From the NCBI RefSeq assembly GCF_016918505.1, contig NZ_JAFFPZ010000002.1:124001-188000 (forward strand): a stretch of DNA of 64,000 nucleotides, read 5' to 3'. Made by a program: the position numbers and the translations under genes. Below, one piece after another: positions 8,562-16,891 of the stretch. The notes under the pieces were generated by a model. That model was not told the DNA's origin, did not search any database, and worked only from the letters and a program-made list of their open reading frames with translations. The first letter of the stretch is position 1; every line of letters begins with the position of its first letter. Origin of the DNA: Desulforhopalus vacuolatus. Its GTDB lineage: Bacteria; Desulfobacterota; Desulfobulbia; Desulfobulbales; Desulfocapsaceae.

Positions 8562-9056
8562 TTAGATGGCCGCAAGTGCCGCATCGTAATTCGGTTCGTT
8601 GGCGATTTCCTGCACCTGCTCGGTGTATTTGATTTTGCCATCAGCATCAATAACAATTACCGCACGGGACATGAGGCCAGTGAGAATTCCCTGAGTGAAT
8701 TTCACTTTGTAGTCGTCGCCGAAGCTGGCGCGAAAAGTGGATGCAGTTTCAACGTCTTTAATTCCTTCAGCACCACAGAAGCGACCGAGAGCGAAAGGGA
8801 GGTCTGCGGAGACACAGAGCACCCTGGCGTCTGTCTTGCCAGCCGCACGTTTGTTGAATTCACGTACGGAGGTGGCGCAGGTTGGGGTGTCAAGAGAGGG
8901 AAAAATGTTGAGGACGAGGGTGCTGCCTTTATAGTCGGCGAGGGTTACTTCGCTGAGGTCCGCTTTTACGAGAGTAAAAGCGGGGGCTTTACTGCCAACA
9001 GCGGGAAGTTCGCCGATAGTTTCAAGGGCATTTTCTCCGAGGGTAAGCTTTGCCAT
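8562..9056 (-). CDS. tpx: Thiol peroxidase (atypical 2-Cys peroxiredoxin)
   Basis: 164 residues from MAKLTLGENA; GGAG precedes this ATG, so the longer frame from 9143 is rejected. The peroxidatic cysteine is in DTPTCATSVREFN and the resolving cysteine in RFCGAEG, the arrangement of Tpx. It reduces hydrogen and alkyl hydroperoxides using thioredoxin, an oxygen-defence role in an anaerobe. It is transcribed towards the neighbouring SelW-like gene and stops at a shared terminator. It looks like a single-gene unit. Confidence 0.96.
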   Translation of the reverse strand: MAKLTLGENALETIGELPAVGSKAPAFTLVKADLSEVTLADYKGSTLVLNIFPSLDTPTCATSVREFNKRAAGKTDARVLCVSADLPFALGRFCGAEGIKDVETASTFRASFGDDYKVKFTQGILTGLMSRAVIVIDADGKIKYTEQVQEIANEPNYDAALAAI

Positions 9057-9194
9057 GATATCTCCTTTGTGATGATATTCCCATTCGTTCGGGATTTTAG
9101 TATCCAGCTGGTACCGTGTTCTTTCAGATTGTAACTGCAACAACGTACAACACTAGAAATTATCCGTCGATTGTCAAGCAGAGAAGGGGTGTTA

Positions 9195-9280
9195 CACCAT
9201 TCCGATTAAGTTGTGACCTCATCAGATGTCATTTTCACTTTCTATTGGCGAATTTAAAGGCAGGAGACGGGAATCAGGAC
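9195..9280 (-). repeat. Truncated copy of dispersed inverted-repeat element family 1
   Basis: This stretch matches, in reverse orientation, the right end of the elements at 11331-11599 and 41362-41599: CACCATTCCGATTAAGTTG, then TTTTCACTTTCTATTGGCG and AAAGGCAGG. Similarity stops around 9280, so the other half of the element is missing. Confidence 0.8.
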
Positions 9281-9474
9281 AACGCCTCTCCTTTCTTCAT
9301 CAATCTGCAGGTAAAGTTGGGCGGGAGCTGCGGGGGAGTGGTACATTAAAAAATTATGAAGAAGTAATTTTTCTTCCTGCATCATTTTTCCCTCACGCAT
9401 ACCCATACAGAGCTGATAATCGGGTGTGTGGGTCCTTCGCATAAATGGTCCGTGGATGAGGCTTGAGGGGAACT

Positions 9475-9654
9475 TTACTTGACTATGGGCACCGCGAGGT
9501 GCTGTACGGACAACGCCCGCTTGACCGCTGAGACGAAGGCCTTTTCCCCCGGCAGGGTGGAGGTCTCGGATAATTTTAAAGGTACCTTGAGATACTTCTG
9601 CTGGATCAGCGGCGGGAACCGCTTCATCCCTTCAGTGGCAGGCGTAAATGTTTC
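9475..9654 (-). other. Short open minus-strand segment, possible gene remnant
   Basis: The gap 9057-9681 (625 bases) holds the tpx promoter, the truncated repeat and this piece. On the minus strand it is open between stops for about 59 codons; from an ATG at 9627 it would encode 50 residues ending VQHLAVPIVK. Codon use looks gene-like (KYLKVPLKLSETSTLPGEK), but I do not recognise a family and there is no clear ribosome binding site. It may be the tail of a decayed gene or nothing. Confidence 0.25.
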
Positions 9655-9681
9655 TTAACCCGCAAATGAAGAGGTTGTACC

Positions 9682-10191
9682 ATGATTCTGCGAGAGCTTA
9701 ACGGGAAACTCCCGAAATACGGTGAAAACTGTTTTTTTGCTGAGACTGCGACGCTGGTGGGAGATGTGGAGATGGGAGACGATTGTTCTCTCTGGTATGG
9801 GGCTGTGCTCCGCGGTGATGTGCATTACATCAAGCTGGGTAATAAGGTCAACGTACAGGATAACGCGACCATCCATGGCACGTATCAGAAGGCACCAACC
9901 AATATCGGCAATAACGTTTCTATTGGCCACAATGCTGTGGTCCACGGCTGCACCATCCACGATAACGTGCTCATCGGCATGGGGGCGATTATTTTGGACG
10001 GCTGTGTGATTGAACCTTACAGTATCGTTGCTGCAGGGGCTGTATTAACTAAAAATACCGTTGTTCCAAGTGGAACAGTATATGCCGGAACGCCGGCGAA
10101 AAAAATCAAGGATATCGGGCCTGACCTGCTCAAGGGCGAAGTACAACGGATCGCTGAGAGTTATTTGAAATACTCAGGCTGGTATAAATAA
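9682..10191 (+). CDS. Gamma-carbonic anhydrase family protein (left-handed beta-helix)
   Basis: 169 residues, typical length. The hexapeptide-repeat pattern runs through the middle ([22 protein letters not shown], split by turns, to [13 protein letters not shown]), with the conserved WYGAVLRGD and NVQDNATIH segments and histidines in [10 protein letters not shown] that serve as metal ligands in the family. The proteins are homotrimers. Some hydrate CO2; others (YrdA/PaaY-like) have thioesterase or unclear roles, so the substrate is uncertain. A carbonic anhydrase would suit a bicarbonate/CO2-handling propionate metabolism. GAGG precedes the ATG. map follows after 44 bases. Confidence 0.9.
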   Translation: MILRELNGKLPKYGENCFFAETATLVGDVEMGDDCSLWYGAVLRGDVHYIKLGNKVNVQDNATIHGTYQKAPTNIGNNVSIGHNAVVHGCTIHDNVLIGMGAIILDGCVIEPYSIVAAGAVLTKNTVVPSGTVYAGTPAKKIKDIGPDLLKGEVQRIAESYLKYSGWYK

Positions 10192-10235
10192 GGGGCGCAA
10201 AGCAATGCGCATTGTCGTTTAAACAGGATATGGAA

Positions 10236-11126
10236 ATGAATTCACATAAAATCGGCCGGAATGATCCCTGCCCCTGCGGTTCGGGAAAAAAGTACAAGAA
10301 TTGCTGTTTGAAAAACCAGAAGCCGGTTTCCATGGCGGAAGAGTATCGCAGGCGCTACAACATAATATTGAAGACGCCGGAACAGGTGGCGGGAATTAAG
10401 AAGAGTGGTGAATTACTCACTAAGATCATGAACGGAGTAGAGGCAATGATTGCTCCCGGCGTGACGACGGATGAGATAAATACCTATGTGCATGAAACAA
10501 CAGTGGCTGGCGGTGGTATCCCTGCACCGCTCAATTATCACGGTTTTCCCAAAAGCGTCTGCACCTCCATCAATGAGGTTATTTGCCATGGTATCCCGAG
10601 TGAGCGCAAACTGCTGGACGGAGATATTGTTAATGTTGACATCACTCCGATTCTTGATGGGTATTATGCAGACGCCAACAAGACCTTCTTTGTTGGCGAG
10701 CCTTCCGATGATGCCCGCAAGATTGTCAGTGTGGCTGCGGGTTCTCTGCTGGAGGCCCTTGCAGTGGTCCAGCCGGGGGCGACGCTGGGAGATATCGGCT
10801 ACGCTATCCAGCACTATGCAGAGGGTGAAGGTTGTTCGGTGGTCCGGGAGTTTGTCGGTCATGGAGTGGGAATTGATTTCCATGAAGCACCGCAGGTCTC
10901 TCACGTTGGCCATCGTGGACAGGGATTGCCCCTGGTACCGGGGATGGTGTTCACCATTGAGCCTATGATTAATCTCGGTGGCCGTCACCTCTATGTCATG
11001 AGTGATGACTGGACGGCAGTGACAAAAGACAACAGTCTTTCAGCCCAGTTTGAACAAACCCTTGTGGTAACAGAAAAGGGATATGAGGTTTTAACCCCAT
11101 ATAATTTGAGAAAATTTATGATCTGA
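10236..11126 (+). CDS. map: Methionine aminopeptidase, type I, with N-terminal SEC-C zinc motif
   Basis: 296 residues from [10 protein letters not shown] (AGGA seven bases upstream; an ATG two codons earlier and a TTG at 10212 are alternatives). Residues about 8-25 form a SEC-C metal-binding motif ([16 protein letters not shown]). The pita-bread peptidase domain follows with its five metal ligands: two Asp in [14 protein letters not shown], His in EFVGHGVG, Glu in FTIEPM and Glu in FEQTLVV. It removes the initiator Met from nascent proteins. The SEC-C extension is found in one class of bacterial MetAPs and probably helps ribosome or metal binding. An intrinsic terminator follows. Confidence 0.95.
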   Translation: MNSHKIGRNDPCPCGSGKKYKNCCLKNQKPVSMAEEYRRRYNIILKTPEQVAGIKKSGELLTKIMNGVEAMIAPGVTTDEINTYVHETTVAGGGIPAPLNYHGFPKSVCTSINEVICHGIPSERKLLDGDIVNVDITPILDGYYADANKTFFVGEPSDDARKIVSVAAGSLLEALAVVQPGATLGDIGYAIQHYAEGEGCSVVREFVGHGVGIDFHEAPQVSHVGHRGQGLPLVPGMVFTIEPMINLGGRHLYVMSDDWTAVTKDNSLSAQFEQTLVVTEKGYEVLTPYNLRKFMI

Positions 11127-11135
11127 CAACTCCAT

Positions 11136-11182
11136 GTCGAGCCAGGAATGTCTGCACTGCACACTCTGGCTCGACTTTTATT
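11136..11182 (+). terminator. Intrinsic terminator after map
   Basis: A 10-bp perfect stem GTCGAGCCAG/CTGGCTCGAC is followed by TTTTATTT, ten bases after the map stop. Confidence 0.88.
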
Positions 11183-11330
11183 TCGCTTTTGAGCAACGCC
11201 ATATACTTTCCGCAGCTCCTGTACTGTTTGCAACGGCAGGAAGCTCTTCCGCAGCGACTCTTGTCTTGATCTCTGTTCCTGGGGGATGTCTCAGGTGCGA
11301 CAGTTGCGTGCCATTCTGTTTACCATCTCA

Positions 11331-11599
11331 TACCATTTACATTTTGTATTAACCAGAGAACGAGTAAAGATGGAACAACAGCAATTCTCTGTTTAATTTT
11401 AAAATCTTTTTTAAAGTTTTTAGCCTTTATTCGGATGTTTAGAGCTTTTATTCGTTGGCAAAAAGTTTTTCGCTGTTCCGTCTTTTGCTTTTCCCTGTCT
11501 CCCGTCTCCTTTCTCCTGTCTCCCATCCCCCTGCCTTTGAATTCGCCAATAGAAAGTGAAAATGGCATTTAGTACGGTCACAACTTAATAGGAATGGTA
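11331..11599 (+). mobile_element. MITE-like element, family 1, copy 1
   Basis: A 269-bp non-coding unit that recurs at 41362-41599 with high identity. The ends are imperfect inverted repeats (TACCATTTACATTTTGTATT left; TACCATTCCTATTAAGTTG right, reversed) and both ends carry TA, which fits the target preference of Tc1/mariner-IS630 type transposases. The interior holds a pyrimidine-rich CCCTGTCTCCC segment repeated several times. It has no transposase, so it would be mobilised in trans. A short spurious frame inside it is not a gene. Confidence 0.75.
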
Positions 11600-11805
11600 T
11601 CACTCATTACATTCTCCTTATTGCCGGGGAGATTGGTTTAAAAACCGAAGTTGTACCTTCAGGAGAAAACATCTGTACATCGCAGATAATTTTCAACACT
11701 GGAGAAAGAACCATACCATGCTGTCTGCAAAAAGGAGAGATACAACGAGGCGTACCGCCGGGAAGACACAACCGGTGAGCCCCCTGCCGGAAGTTATAGC
11801 ACATA

Positions 11806-12019
11806 TTGACATCCTCCCCGGCCTGAAGGACGGGGATTGCTGCGGTGGCCACGCTTTTTTTGCGTGAGTCACTTCGTGAGTTCCTGTTGCTGACGACTTT
11901 ACTGCATCGTTCATTTCACAGGCTGCGCGGGCATGTCCTTCCCCTGGAAAAGAGGAATACGTTACACGCCTTTGGCGTTTACGCTTTACCCTCGCCCTGA
12001 ACGGCGCGGATTTCAGCAC
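11806..12019 (-). mobile_element. IS200/IS605-type right-end scar with tnpB tail remnant
   Basis: The 11127-12157 gap holds a terminator, a MITE-like element and this scar. ATCCTCCCCGGCCTGAAGGA followed by CGGGGAT (11811-11837) is a hairpin (CCCCG-g-CCT/AGG-a-CGGGG) of the kind found at the right end of IS1341-like IS200/IS605 elements, followed on the minus strand by GAGGATGTCAA. Upstream of it on the minus strand an open frame from 12019 gives residues of the sort seen in degenerate TnpB tails (GHARAACEMNDAVKSS, GTHEVTH). No zinc-finger or RuvC motif remains, so the transposon is decayed. The identification is by pattern only. Confidence 0.5.
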
Positions 12020-12157
12020 ATTCAGTTAACTGTACCAATACAGTTATTTCATATTATTGTGATGTGATTCCTGTTTCAGCTCTTTCATGCAGGAGGTTCG
12101 AAAAATCAGCGTGTTCCTCAATTTTAGAAAAATAACGAAGAAGACGCTGGTTCTCTG

Positions 12158-13141
12158 TCATTTCACTTTATCCAGAAATTCAAGTAACATATCCGAGGCT
12201 ACACCTGGCGCGATAACACCATTTTCCACTTTTATTTTCAGCCCCGGAAGAAGATCTTGCACTTCGGCGCGGTTGAAAAACCATGCCGCCAGGCCTTCGT
12301 CTACCAGAAACCCCATCCAATCCAGAGCCTGCTGCTTGCGGCGGTAGGGAATTTCACCTGACTGGGTCAGTTTCTGTTTGTGATCGCAGATAATATCCCA
12401 GATATCCTCAATGCCTTCTCCGGTGATAGAGGAACAGGTCTTCACGGGAGGACTCCAGTTGGGGCTGGCGGGCATAAGCATGTGCAGTGCCGATTCGTAA
12501 TCCCGTTTTGCCAGCTGCGCCCGTAGAACATTATCTCCATCCGCTTTGTTTATGGCAATGGCGTCAGCTACTTCCAGCACTCCTTTCTTGATTCCCTGCA
12601 ACTCATCGCCTGCTCCGGCAATCATCAATACGAGAAAAAAATCGACCATGGAGGCTACAGTGGTTTCCGACTGACCGACACCCACCGTTTCAATAATCGT
12701 TACATCGTAGCCCGCAGCCTCACAGATAAGCATACTCTCACGGGTCTTACGACCAACACCGCCAAGTGTCCCGGCAGATGGAGAGGGGCGAATAAAGGCA
12801 TTGGGGTTGACGGCGAGTTTTTCCATGCGGGTTTTGTCGCCAAGAATAGAACCACCGCTTCGACTGCTTGAAGGGTCAATGGCAAGAACGGAGACCTTAT
12901 GTCCCTGTTCCGTGAGCATATTGCCGAAAGCCTCAATGAAGGTACTTTTGCCCGCGCCGGGAACTCCAGTGATCCCGAGCCGCGTACCTTTCCCTGAATA
13001 CGGCAGCAATGCGTCAATAACCTTTCTGGCGTGAACCTGGTGAGCGGGGAGGATACTTTCAATGAGGGTGATGGTGCGGGCGAGCATCAGCTTGTTGCCG
13101 TCGAGGATGCCCTTTACATATTCGTCAACTGGTTTCAGCAT
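12158..13141 (-). CDS. meaB: Methylmalonyl-CoA mutase-associated GTPase MeaB (ArgK family)
   Basis: 327 residues, full length. The G domain has Walker A GVPGAGKS at 59-66, the AIDPSSSRSGGSILGD switch region, ETVGVGQSE and NKAD for guanine. The C-terminal helical dimerisation arm is present. MeaB binds methylmalonyl-CoA mutase, gates AdoCbl loading and protects the enzyme from inactivation, using GTP. The gene lies downstream of the mutase on the same strand, separated by 576 bases including a terminator and a repeat, so it probably has its own promoter. A GGG-rich site precedes the ATG. Confidence 0.97.
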   Translation of the reverse strand: MLKPVDEYVKGILDGNKLMLARTITLIESILPAHQVHARKVIDALLPYSGKGTRLGITGVPGAGKSTFIEAFGNMLTEQGHKVSVLAIDPSSSRSGGSILGDKTRMEKLAVNPNAFIRPSPSAGTLGGVGRKTRESMLICEAAGYDVTIIETVGVGQSETTVASMVDFFLVLMIAGAGDELQGIKKGVLEVADAIAINKADGDNVLRAQLAKRDYESALHMLMPASPNWSPPVKTCSSITGEGIEDIWDIICDHKQKLTQSGEIPYRRKQQALDWMGFLVDEGLAAWFFNRAEVQDLLPGLKIKVENGVIAPGVASDMLLEFLDKVK

Positions 13142-13492
13142 ATTGTGCCCTTTTTATTGAGTTGGATTTGGGGAAGTTTGATCTTGTGCTTCCTCGTTAA
13201 TCTCAAAACTTTCCCTCTGGCAGCGGGAAAATGAGCTCTTGCATTTTATTCCATGGTTGTCGTAAATATTTCCGCTTATGCTTCAACTCTGGCTGAATTT
13301 TTTCATTATGTAAAGCAACTTCCTTTTTTTAAAATTTCTTCAACAGAGGTGCAGCTGGCGCATGGAACATGAAAACAACATCGTGAAGAGTTCTCAGCCT
13401 TCGGGAGCAGGAATATCGGATATTCCACATTACAGATTCCTGTAATGTCCAGAGCCTGAATGCTCTTTTTTTCATCTCTTAGCATAAGGGAA

Positions 13493-13624
13493 CTTTGAAT
13501 AATCAGTCTTTCGCCCATCTTCTTCGTTACAGTCAAAAATTTATCCTCGCAATATCAGACATATAGCTCCGGTAAATTTTCTCCTGTGCCTTGAATATGA
13601 ACGAAATACAAGATTATTCAAGGG
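13493..13624 (+). repeat. Dispersed repeat family 2, copy A
   Basis: About 130 bases sharing order and sequence with 56931-57072 and, inverted, 60868-61022: TTGAATAATC at the left end, a CATCTTCTTCGTTACAGT block, GGTAAATTTTCTCCTGTGCC, TGAATATGAACGAAATACAA, and ATTATTCAAGG at the right end. The two ends form an imperfect terminal inverted repeat (CTTTGAATAATC / CCTTGAATAATC). Confidence 0.8.
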
Positions 13625-13630
13625 ACCCAT

Positions 13631-13708
13631 AAAAAAAGGTCTGGCAGATCCCAGAGAACCGTCAGACCTCCAATAAATCAGTGCGCAGCGGAAAACCGCT
13701 GCGCACTG
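13631..13708 (-). terminator. Tandem hairpins terminating the methylmalonyl-CoA mutase gene
   Basis: On the minus strand, ten bases after the mutase stop, a 13-bp perfect hairpin (CAGTGCGCAGCGG/CCGCTGCGCACTG, 13679-13708) is followed by a second hairpin (AGGTCTG/CAGACCT, 13638-13669) with a run of seven T. The second has the form of an intrinsic terminator; the first may protect the 3' end. Confidence 0.88.
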
Positions 13709-13717
13709 TGAAGCAAT

Positions 13718-15850
13718 TTATTTCCCTTCGATCAGATCAATGGTTTTCGTTGCTGATTCAGGGATCGGAGTACCTGGGCCGAAGATACCTTGAACGCCGG
13801 CATCATAGAGGAATTGATAGTCAGCAGGCGGGATAACCCCACCGGCAACAACAATAATATCATCTCCGCCTGCTTTCTTGAGTTCTTCAATCAGTGCCGG
13901 AATCAACGATTTATGGCCAGCTGCAAGAGAGGATGCACCTACAACATGCACATCGTTCTCAATGGCCATTTTGGCCGCTTCTTCCGGTGTTTGGAACATC
14001 GGACTGATATCGACGTCGAAACCGAGGTCGGCATAGGCGGAAGCAACGACCTTGAATCCGCGGTCATGTCCATCCTGACCCATCTTGGTGATGAGTATTC
14101 GCGGACGACGACCATTTGTTGCAAGAAAATCGCTGGTGCGTTTCTGCAGTGTGGAAATGGCATCAGTGTCGGCACCGAATTCAGAGGAATATGCGCCGGA
14201 GATGACACTGGTAGTGGCTACAAAACGTCCAAATACAGATTCCATAACGTCAGAAATTTCTCCTACGGTTGCGCGGGCGCGCACTGCGGGAAGGGCTGCT
14301 TCCAAGAGGTTGCCGTCGTTTTCAGCGGCAGTTTTAAGATCCGCCAGTGCTTTATCGACAACAGCCTGATCGCGGCTCGCTTTAATTTCTACCAGACGGG
14401 CAATTTGTTCGTCGCGAACAGTGCTCGGAACTTCGCGTACGTCAAAGTCAATTTTTTCATCTTTAAGGGTGTATTTATTGACACCGACAATAACGTCTTG
14501 ACCGCGGTCGATCCGTGCCTGTTTACGGGCAGCAGACTCTTCAATCCGCATTTTCGGCATCCCTGACTCAATGGCCTTTGCCATGCCGCCAAGTTCAGCA
14601 ACTTCATCAATGATCTTTTGTGCTTCCTCAACGATTGAGTTGGTAAGGCCTTCAACGTAGTAGGAACCACCGAGAGGATCAACTACATGGCAGATTTGAG
14701 ACTCTTCCTGGATAACAATCTGAGTGTTTCGAGCAATCCGTGCAGAGAACTCGGTGGGCAGGCCGATGGCCTCGTCAAAGGAGTTGGTGTGCAGAGACTG
14801 GGTGCCGCCGAGTGTGGCGGACATTGCTTCGAGAGTAGTTCTAATAATGTTGTTGTAGGGATCCTGCGCTGTGAGCGACCAGCCGGAGGTCTGACAGTGA
14901 GTCCGCAGCATGGATGATTTCGGGTTCTTCGGATTAAACTGCTGCATATTGCGGTACCAGAGTACCCGTGCGGCACGCAACATGGCAATATCCATGAAGA
15001 AGTTCATGCCGATACCGAAGAAGAAAGAAAGACGCGGCGCGAAGGTATCAATGTCCATGCCGGAGGCGAGTGCGGTTTTCACATACTCAAGACCGTCAGC
15101 GAGGGTAAAGGCAGTCTGAAGCACGCTGTTGGCACCGGCTTCCATGATGTGATAACCGGAAATGGAGATGGTGTTGTATTTCGGCATCTCTTTGGAGCAG
15201 AACGACATGATATCAGAAACAATCCGCATGGAGGGAGTCGGCGGATAAATATAGGTGTTACGGGTAAGGTATTCCTTGAGGATATCATTCTGAATGGTAC
15301 CCAGGAGCTGTTCGTGCTTCACACCCTGCTCTTCGGCGGCAACGATATAGCCAGCGAGAATCGGCAGAACAGCACCGTTCATGGTCATGGAGACGGACAT
15401 CTTGTCCAGCGGAATACCATCAAAGAGGATCTTCATATCCTCAACAGAGTCAATGGCTACACCGGCTTTTCCGATATCTCCGGAGACCCGTGGATGGTCG
15501 GAGTCATAACCGCGGTGAGTGGCGAGGTCAAAAGCTACGGAAAGACCTTTTTGACCGCCGGCGAGTGCTTTGCGGTAGAAGTCATTAGATTCTTTTGCTG
15601 TGGAGAATCCGGCGTACTGACGGATGGTCCAGGGGCGGCCTGCATACATGCTTGCCATGGGTCCGCGCATATAGGGGGCTGTGCCTGGGAGGGAGTTTAC
15701 ATCTTCCATTCCCTCAAGATCTTCCTGCGTATAAAGGGGTTTTACCTTGATTCCTTCCGGGGTATCCCAGTCAAGAGATTCAACGGGTTTGCCCTTCATT
15801 TGTTTTTCAGCGAGTTCTTTCCATGTGGGGTAATTCGGATGTTGTGCCAT
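13718..15850 (-). CDS. mcmA: Adenosylcobalamin-dependent methylmalonyl-CoA mutase, large subunit
   Basis: 710 residues from [19 protein letters not shown] precedes this ATG, so a longer in-frame start at 15892 is rejected. The N-terminal TIM barrel has the substrate-binding [11 protein letters not shown] segment (near 85-95); the C-terminal B12 domain has GQDGHDRG with the lower-ligand histidine near residue 594, and the VVAGGVIPP loop. This length with its own B12 domain is the catalytic chain, which may act as a homodimer; no small mutA-type partner is adjacent. It interconverts (R)-methylmalonyl-CoA and succinyl-CoA. A cobalamin riboswitch precedes it, the epimerase lies upstream and meaB downstream, all on the same strand. 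Confidence 0.97.
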   Translation of the reverse strand: MAQHPNYPTWKELAEKQMKGKPVESLDWDTPEGIKVKPLYTQEDLEGMEDVNSLPGTAPYMRGPMASMYAGRPWTIRQYAGFSTAKESNDFYRKALAGGQKGLSVAFDLATHRGYDSDHPRVSGDIGKAGVAIDSVEDMKILFDGIPLDKMSVSMTMNGAVLPILAGYIVAAEEQGVKHEQLLGTIQNDILKEYLTRNTYIYPPTPSMRIVSDIMSFCSKEMPKYNTISISGYHIMEAGANSVLQTAFTLADGLEYVKTALASGMDIDTFAPRLSFFFGIGMNFFMDIAMLRAARVLWYRNMQQFNPKNPKSSMLRTHCQTSGWSLTAQDPYNNIIRTTLEAMSATLGGTQSLHTNSFDEAIGLPTEFSARIARNTQIVIQEESQICHVVDPLGGSYYVEGLTNSIVEEAQKIIDEVAELGGMAKAIESGMPKMRIEESAARKQARIDRGQDVIVGVNKYTLKDEKIDFDVREVPSTVRDEQIARLVEIKASRDQAVVDKALADLKTAAENDGNLLEAALPAVRARATVGEISDVMESVFGRFVATTSVISGAYSSEFGADTDAISTLQKRTSDFLATNGRRPRILITKMGQDGHDRGFKVVASAYADLGFDVDISPMFQTPEEAAKMAIENDVHVVGASSLAAGHKSLIPALIEELKKAGGDDIIVVAGGVIPPADYQFLYDAGVQGIFGPGTPIPESATKTIDLIEGK

Positions 15851-15956
15851 TTTAAACTCCTTACATGTTAAATTGTGTAATTCGTCACTCAACAGGCAGT
15901 GATGAGTTTCTCAAAAGTATGCTCGGAGTCCACGCCGTCTGCACATTACAATACAC

Positions 15957-16110
15957 CAGTATAGACAGGGTTTTCTGGCTCTCGGATTCTCCCTTCACTG
16001 CACCTTCCCAATTTAAATATTTCAAATCAGTGGCATTTTGCAGTGTCGGTCCCCGATTACAGCGGCGGGCCCGCAACGGCTTTTAACCGTTTTCCCTTCT
16101 GTCAATACTG
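15957..16110 (-). promoter_or_regulatory. Cobalamin riboswitch upstream of methylmalonyl-CoA mutase
   Basis: Read on the minus strand the conserved blocks appear in canonical order: AGGGAAAACGGT and AAAAGCCG, then GCGGGCCCGCCGCTGTAATC, TGCCACTG, GGGAAGGTGCAGTG, and the B12-box region CCGAGAGCCAGAAAACC. A closing P1 stem pairs CAGTAT-t-GACAG (16110-16099) with CTGTC-t-ATACTG (15968-15957). The 154-base aptamer ends 106 bases before the mutase ATG. An imperfect hairpin (TCATCACT/AGTGACGA) lies in the remaining leader and no U-run follows, so translational control is more likely than termination. It should sense adenosylcobalamin or a related cobalamin. Confidence 0.9.
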
Positions 16111-16209
16111 TTAAATAAATCTACAACTTTAGAAAGCTGCTTTGATTCTCTGCTCTTTTGGAGAGCAGAGAAAATCTTTCAAAAAGTCTTGACTTATTCA
16201 AGGGCCCTG

Positions 16210-16614
16210 TCAGTCACGCTGGCAGAGTTCAACAAGAATACCACCGGTAGCTTTGGGATGCAGAAAAGCTATCTGAGCTCCACCTGCGCCACCACGGGGA
16301 GTTTCGTCGATCAGTTTCACACCTTTTTCTTTCAGCTCTGCCAGAGCTGCCTTAATATCGGCAACCTGGAACGCAACGTGCTGAAAACCTGCACCTTTTT
16401 TTTCAATAAATTTGGCGATGGGACCGTCGGGAGCGGTGGATTCAAGCAATTCAATTTCGCTCTGGCCGATGGGGAGAAAGGCGGTGGTTACTTTTTGGCT
16501 CTCAACGGTTTCCTTTCCTGCCATTTTCAGGCCAAGGATCTCGCTCCAAAACTTGTTGCCCTCATCAATACCGGGGACTGCGATGCCAAGATGGTCAATT
16601 TTGAGAATTTCCAT
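16210..16614 (-). CDS. mce: Methylmalonyl-CoA epimerase
   Basis: 134 residues, standard for the enzyme. It has two vicinal-oxygen-chelate (glyoxalase-like) halves: IDHLGIAVPGID with a metal-binding His at the start, SEIELLE, FQHVAFQVADI with the second His, and GGILVELCQ with the last Glu ligand. It interconverts (S)- and (R)-methylmalonyl-CoA, linking the carboxyltransferases to the mutase. AGGAGGAG lies just upstream of the ATG. It sits between the decarboxylase operon and the riboswitch of the mutase; its leader carries two hairpins. Confidence 0.96.
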   Translation of the reverse strand: MEILKIDHLGIAVPGIDEGNKFWSEILGLKMAGKETVESQKVTTAFLPIGQSEIELLESTAPDGPIAKFIEKKGAGFQHVAFQVADIKAALAELKEKGVKLIDETPRGGAGGAQIAFLHPKATGGILVELCQRD

Positions 16615-16652
16615 GAATCTCCTCCTGAGGTGACTGCTGTCATTGATGGTCT

Positions 16653-16696
16653 GGAGGTGCAGGGTTCACACCTCCATGAAAGCCGAAAATACGGCT
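16653..16696 (-). promoter_or_regulatory. Two stem-loops in the epimerase leader
   Basis: On the minus strand AGCCG/CGGCT (16681-16696) is followed by GGAGGTG/CACCTCC (16653-16675), 40-80 bases upstream of the mce ATG. There is no U-run. They may shape the 5' leader; I do not recognise a known riboswitch here. Confidence 0.4.
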
Positions 16697-16840
16697 GTAA
16701 AAGAGGTCGAAATCTGGTGTCGACGAACGCCGAGAATGTCTCATAAGAAAATACTGTCTGAATCACAAGTGAATATGATACATGAAAGAATATACACATT
16801 CAAGCAAAACAAACAAATGGTAAAGAGAGGAAGGAAAAGA

Positions 16841-16877
16841 AAAAAAGAGACGGGTCTCTCTATTGAAGAGAGACCCG
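16841..16877 (-). terminator. Intrinsic terminator of the decarboxylase operon
   Basis: A perfect 10-bp stem (CGGGTCTCTC/GAGAGACCCG) follows the beta-subunit stop on the minus strand, and then a T-rich run (about 16841-16846). Confidence 0.85.
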
Positions 16878-16891
16878 AAAAATGGAGGGAA

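Larger units (their letters stand above)
13142..13717. other. Intergenic region between the mutase and meaB
   Basis: 576 bases. From right to left it holds the mutase terminator (13631-13708), a family 2 repeat (13493-13624) and about 350 bases upstream of meaB that must include its promoter. A minus-strand frame (stop near 13306, possible ATG near 13486) would encode about 59 residues with four cysteines (CCFHVPCASC), but its upstream part lies in the repeat and no ribosome binding site is evident, so it is not called as a gene. Confidence 0.4.

Noticed and set aside
9440-9660. Possible structured RNA (6S or riboswitch) upstream of the gamma-carbonic anhydrase
   Set aside because: No conserved motif of a known RNA class was found; the segment is better explained as a decayed coding stretch.
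11320-11568. Minus-strand frame of 82 codons starting MPFSLSIGEFKGR
   Set aside because: It is the translation of the family 1 repeat and recurs, altered, in each copy; low-complexity and non-coding.
13306-13536. Cysteine-containing minus-strand frame upstream of meaB
   Set aside because: The start lies inside a dispersed repeat, no ribosome binding site is seen and no family is recognised.
13790-14566. Plus-strand frame of 258 codons opposite the mutase gene
   Set aside because: It lies opposite the B12-binding half of the mutase; no independent evidence.
16186-16200. Possible end of a family 2 repeat (TTATTCAAGGG) after the epimerase gene
   Set aside because: Only about 11 bases match and the rest of the element is absent; chance match likely.
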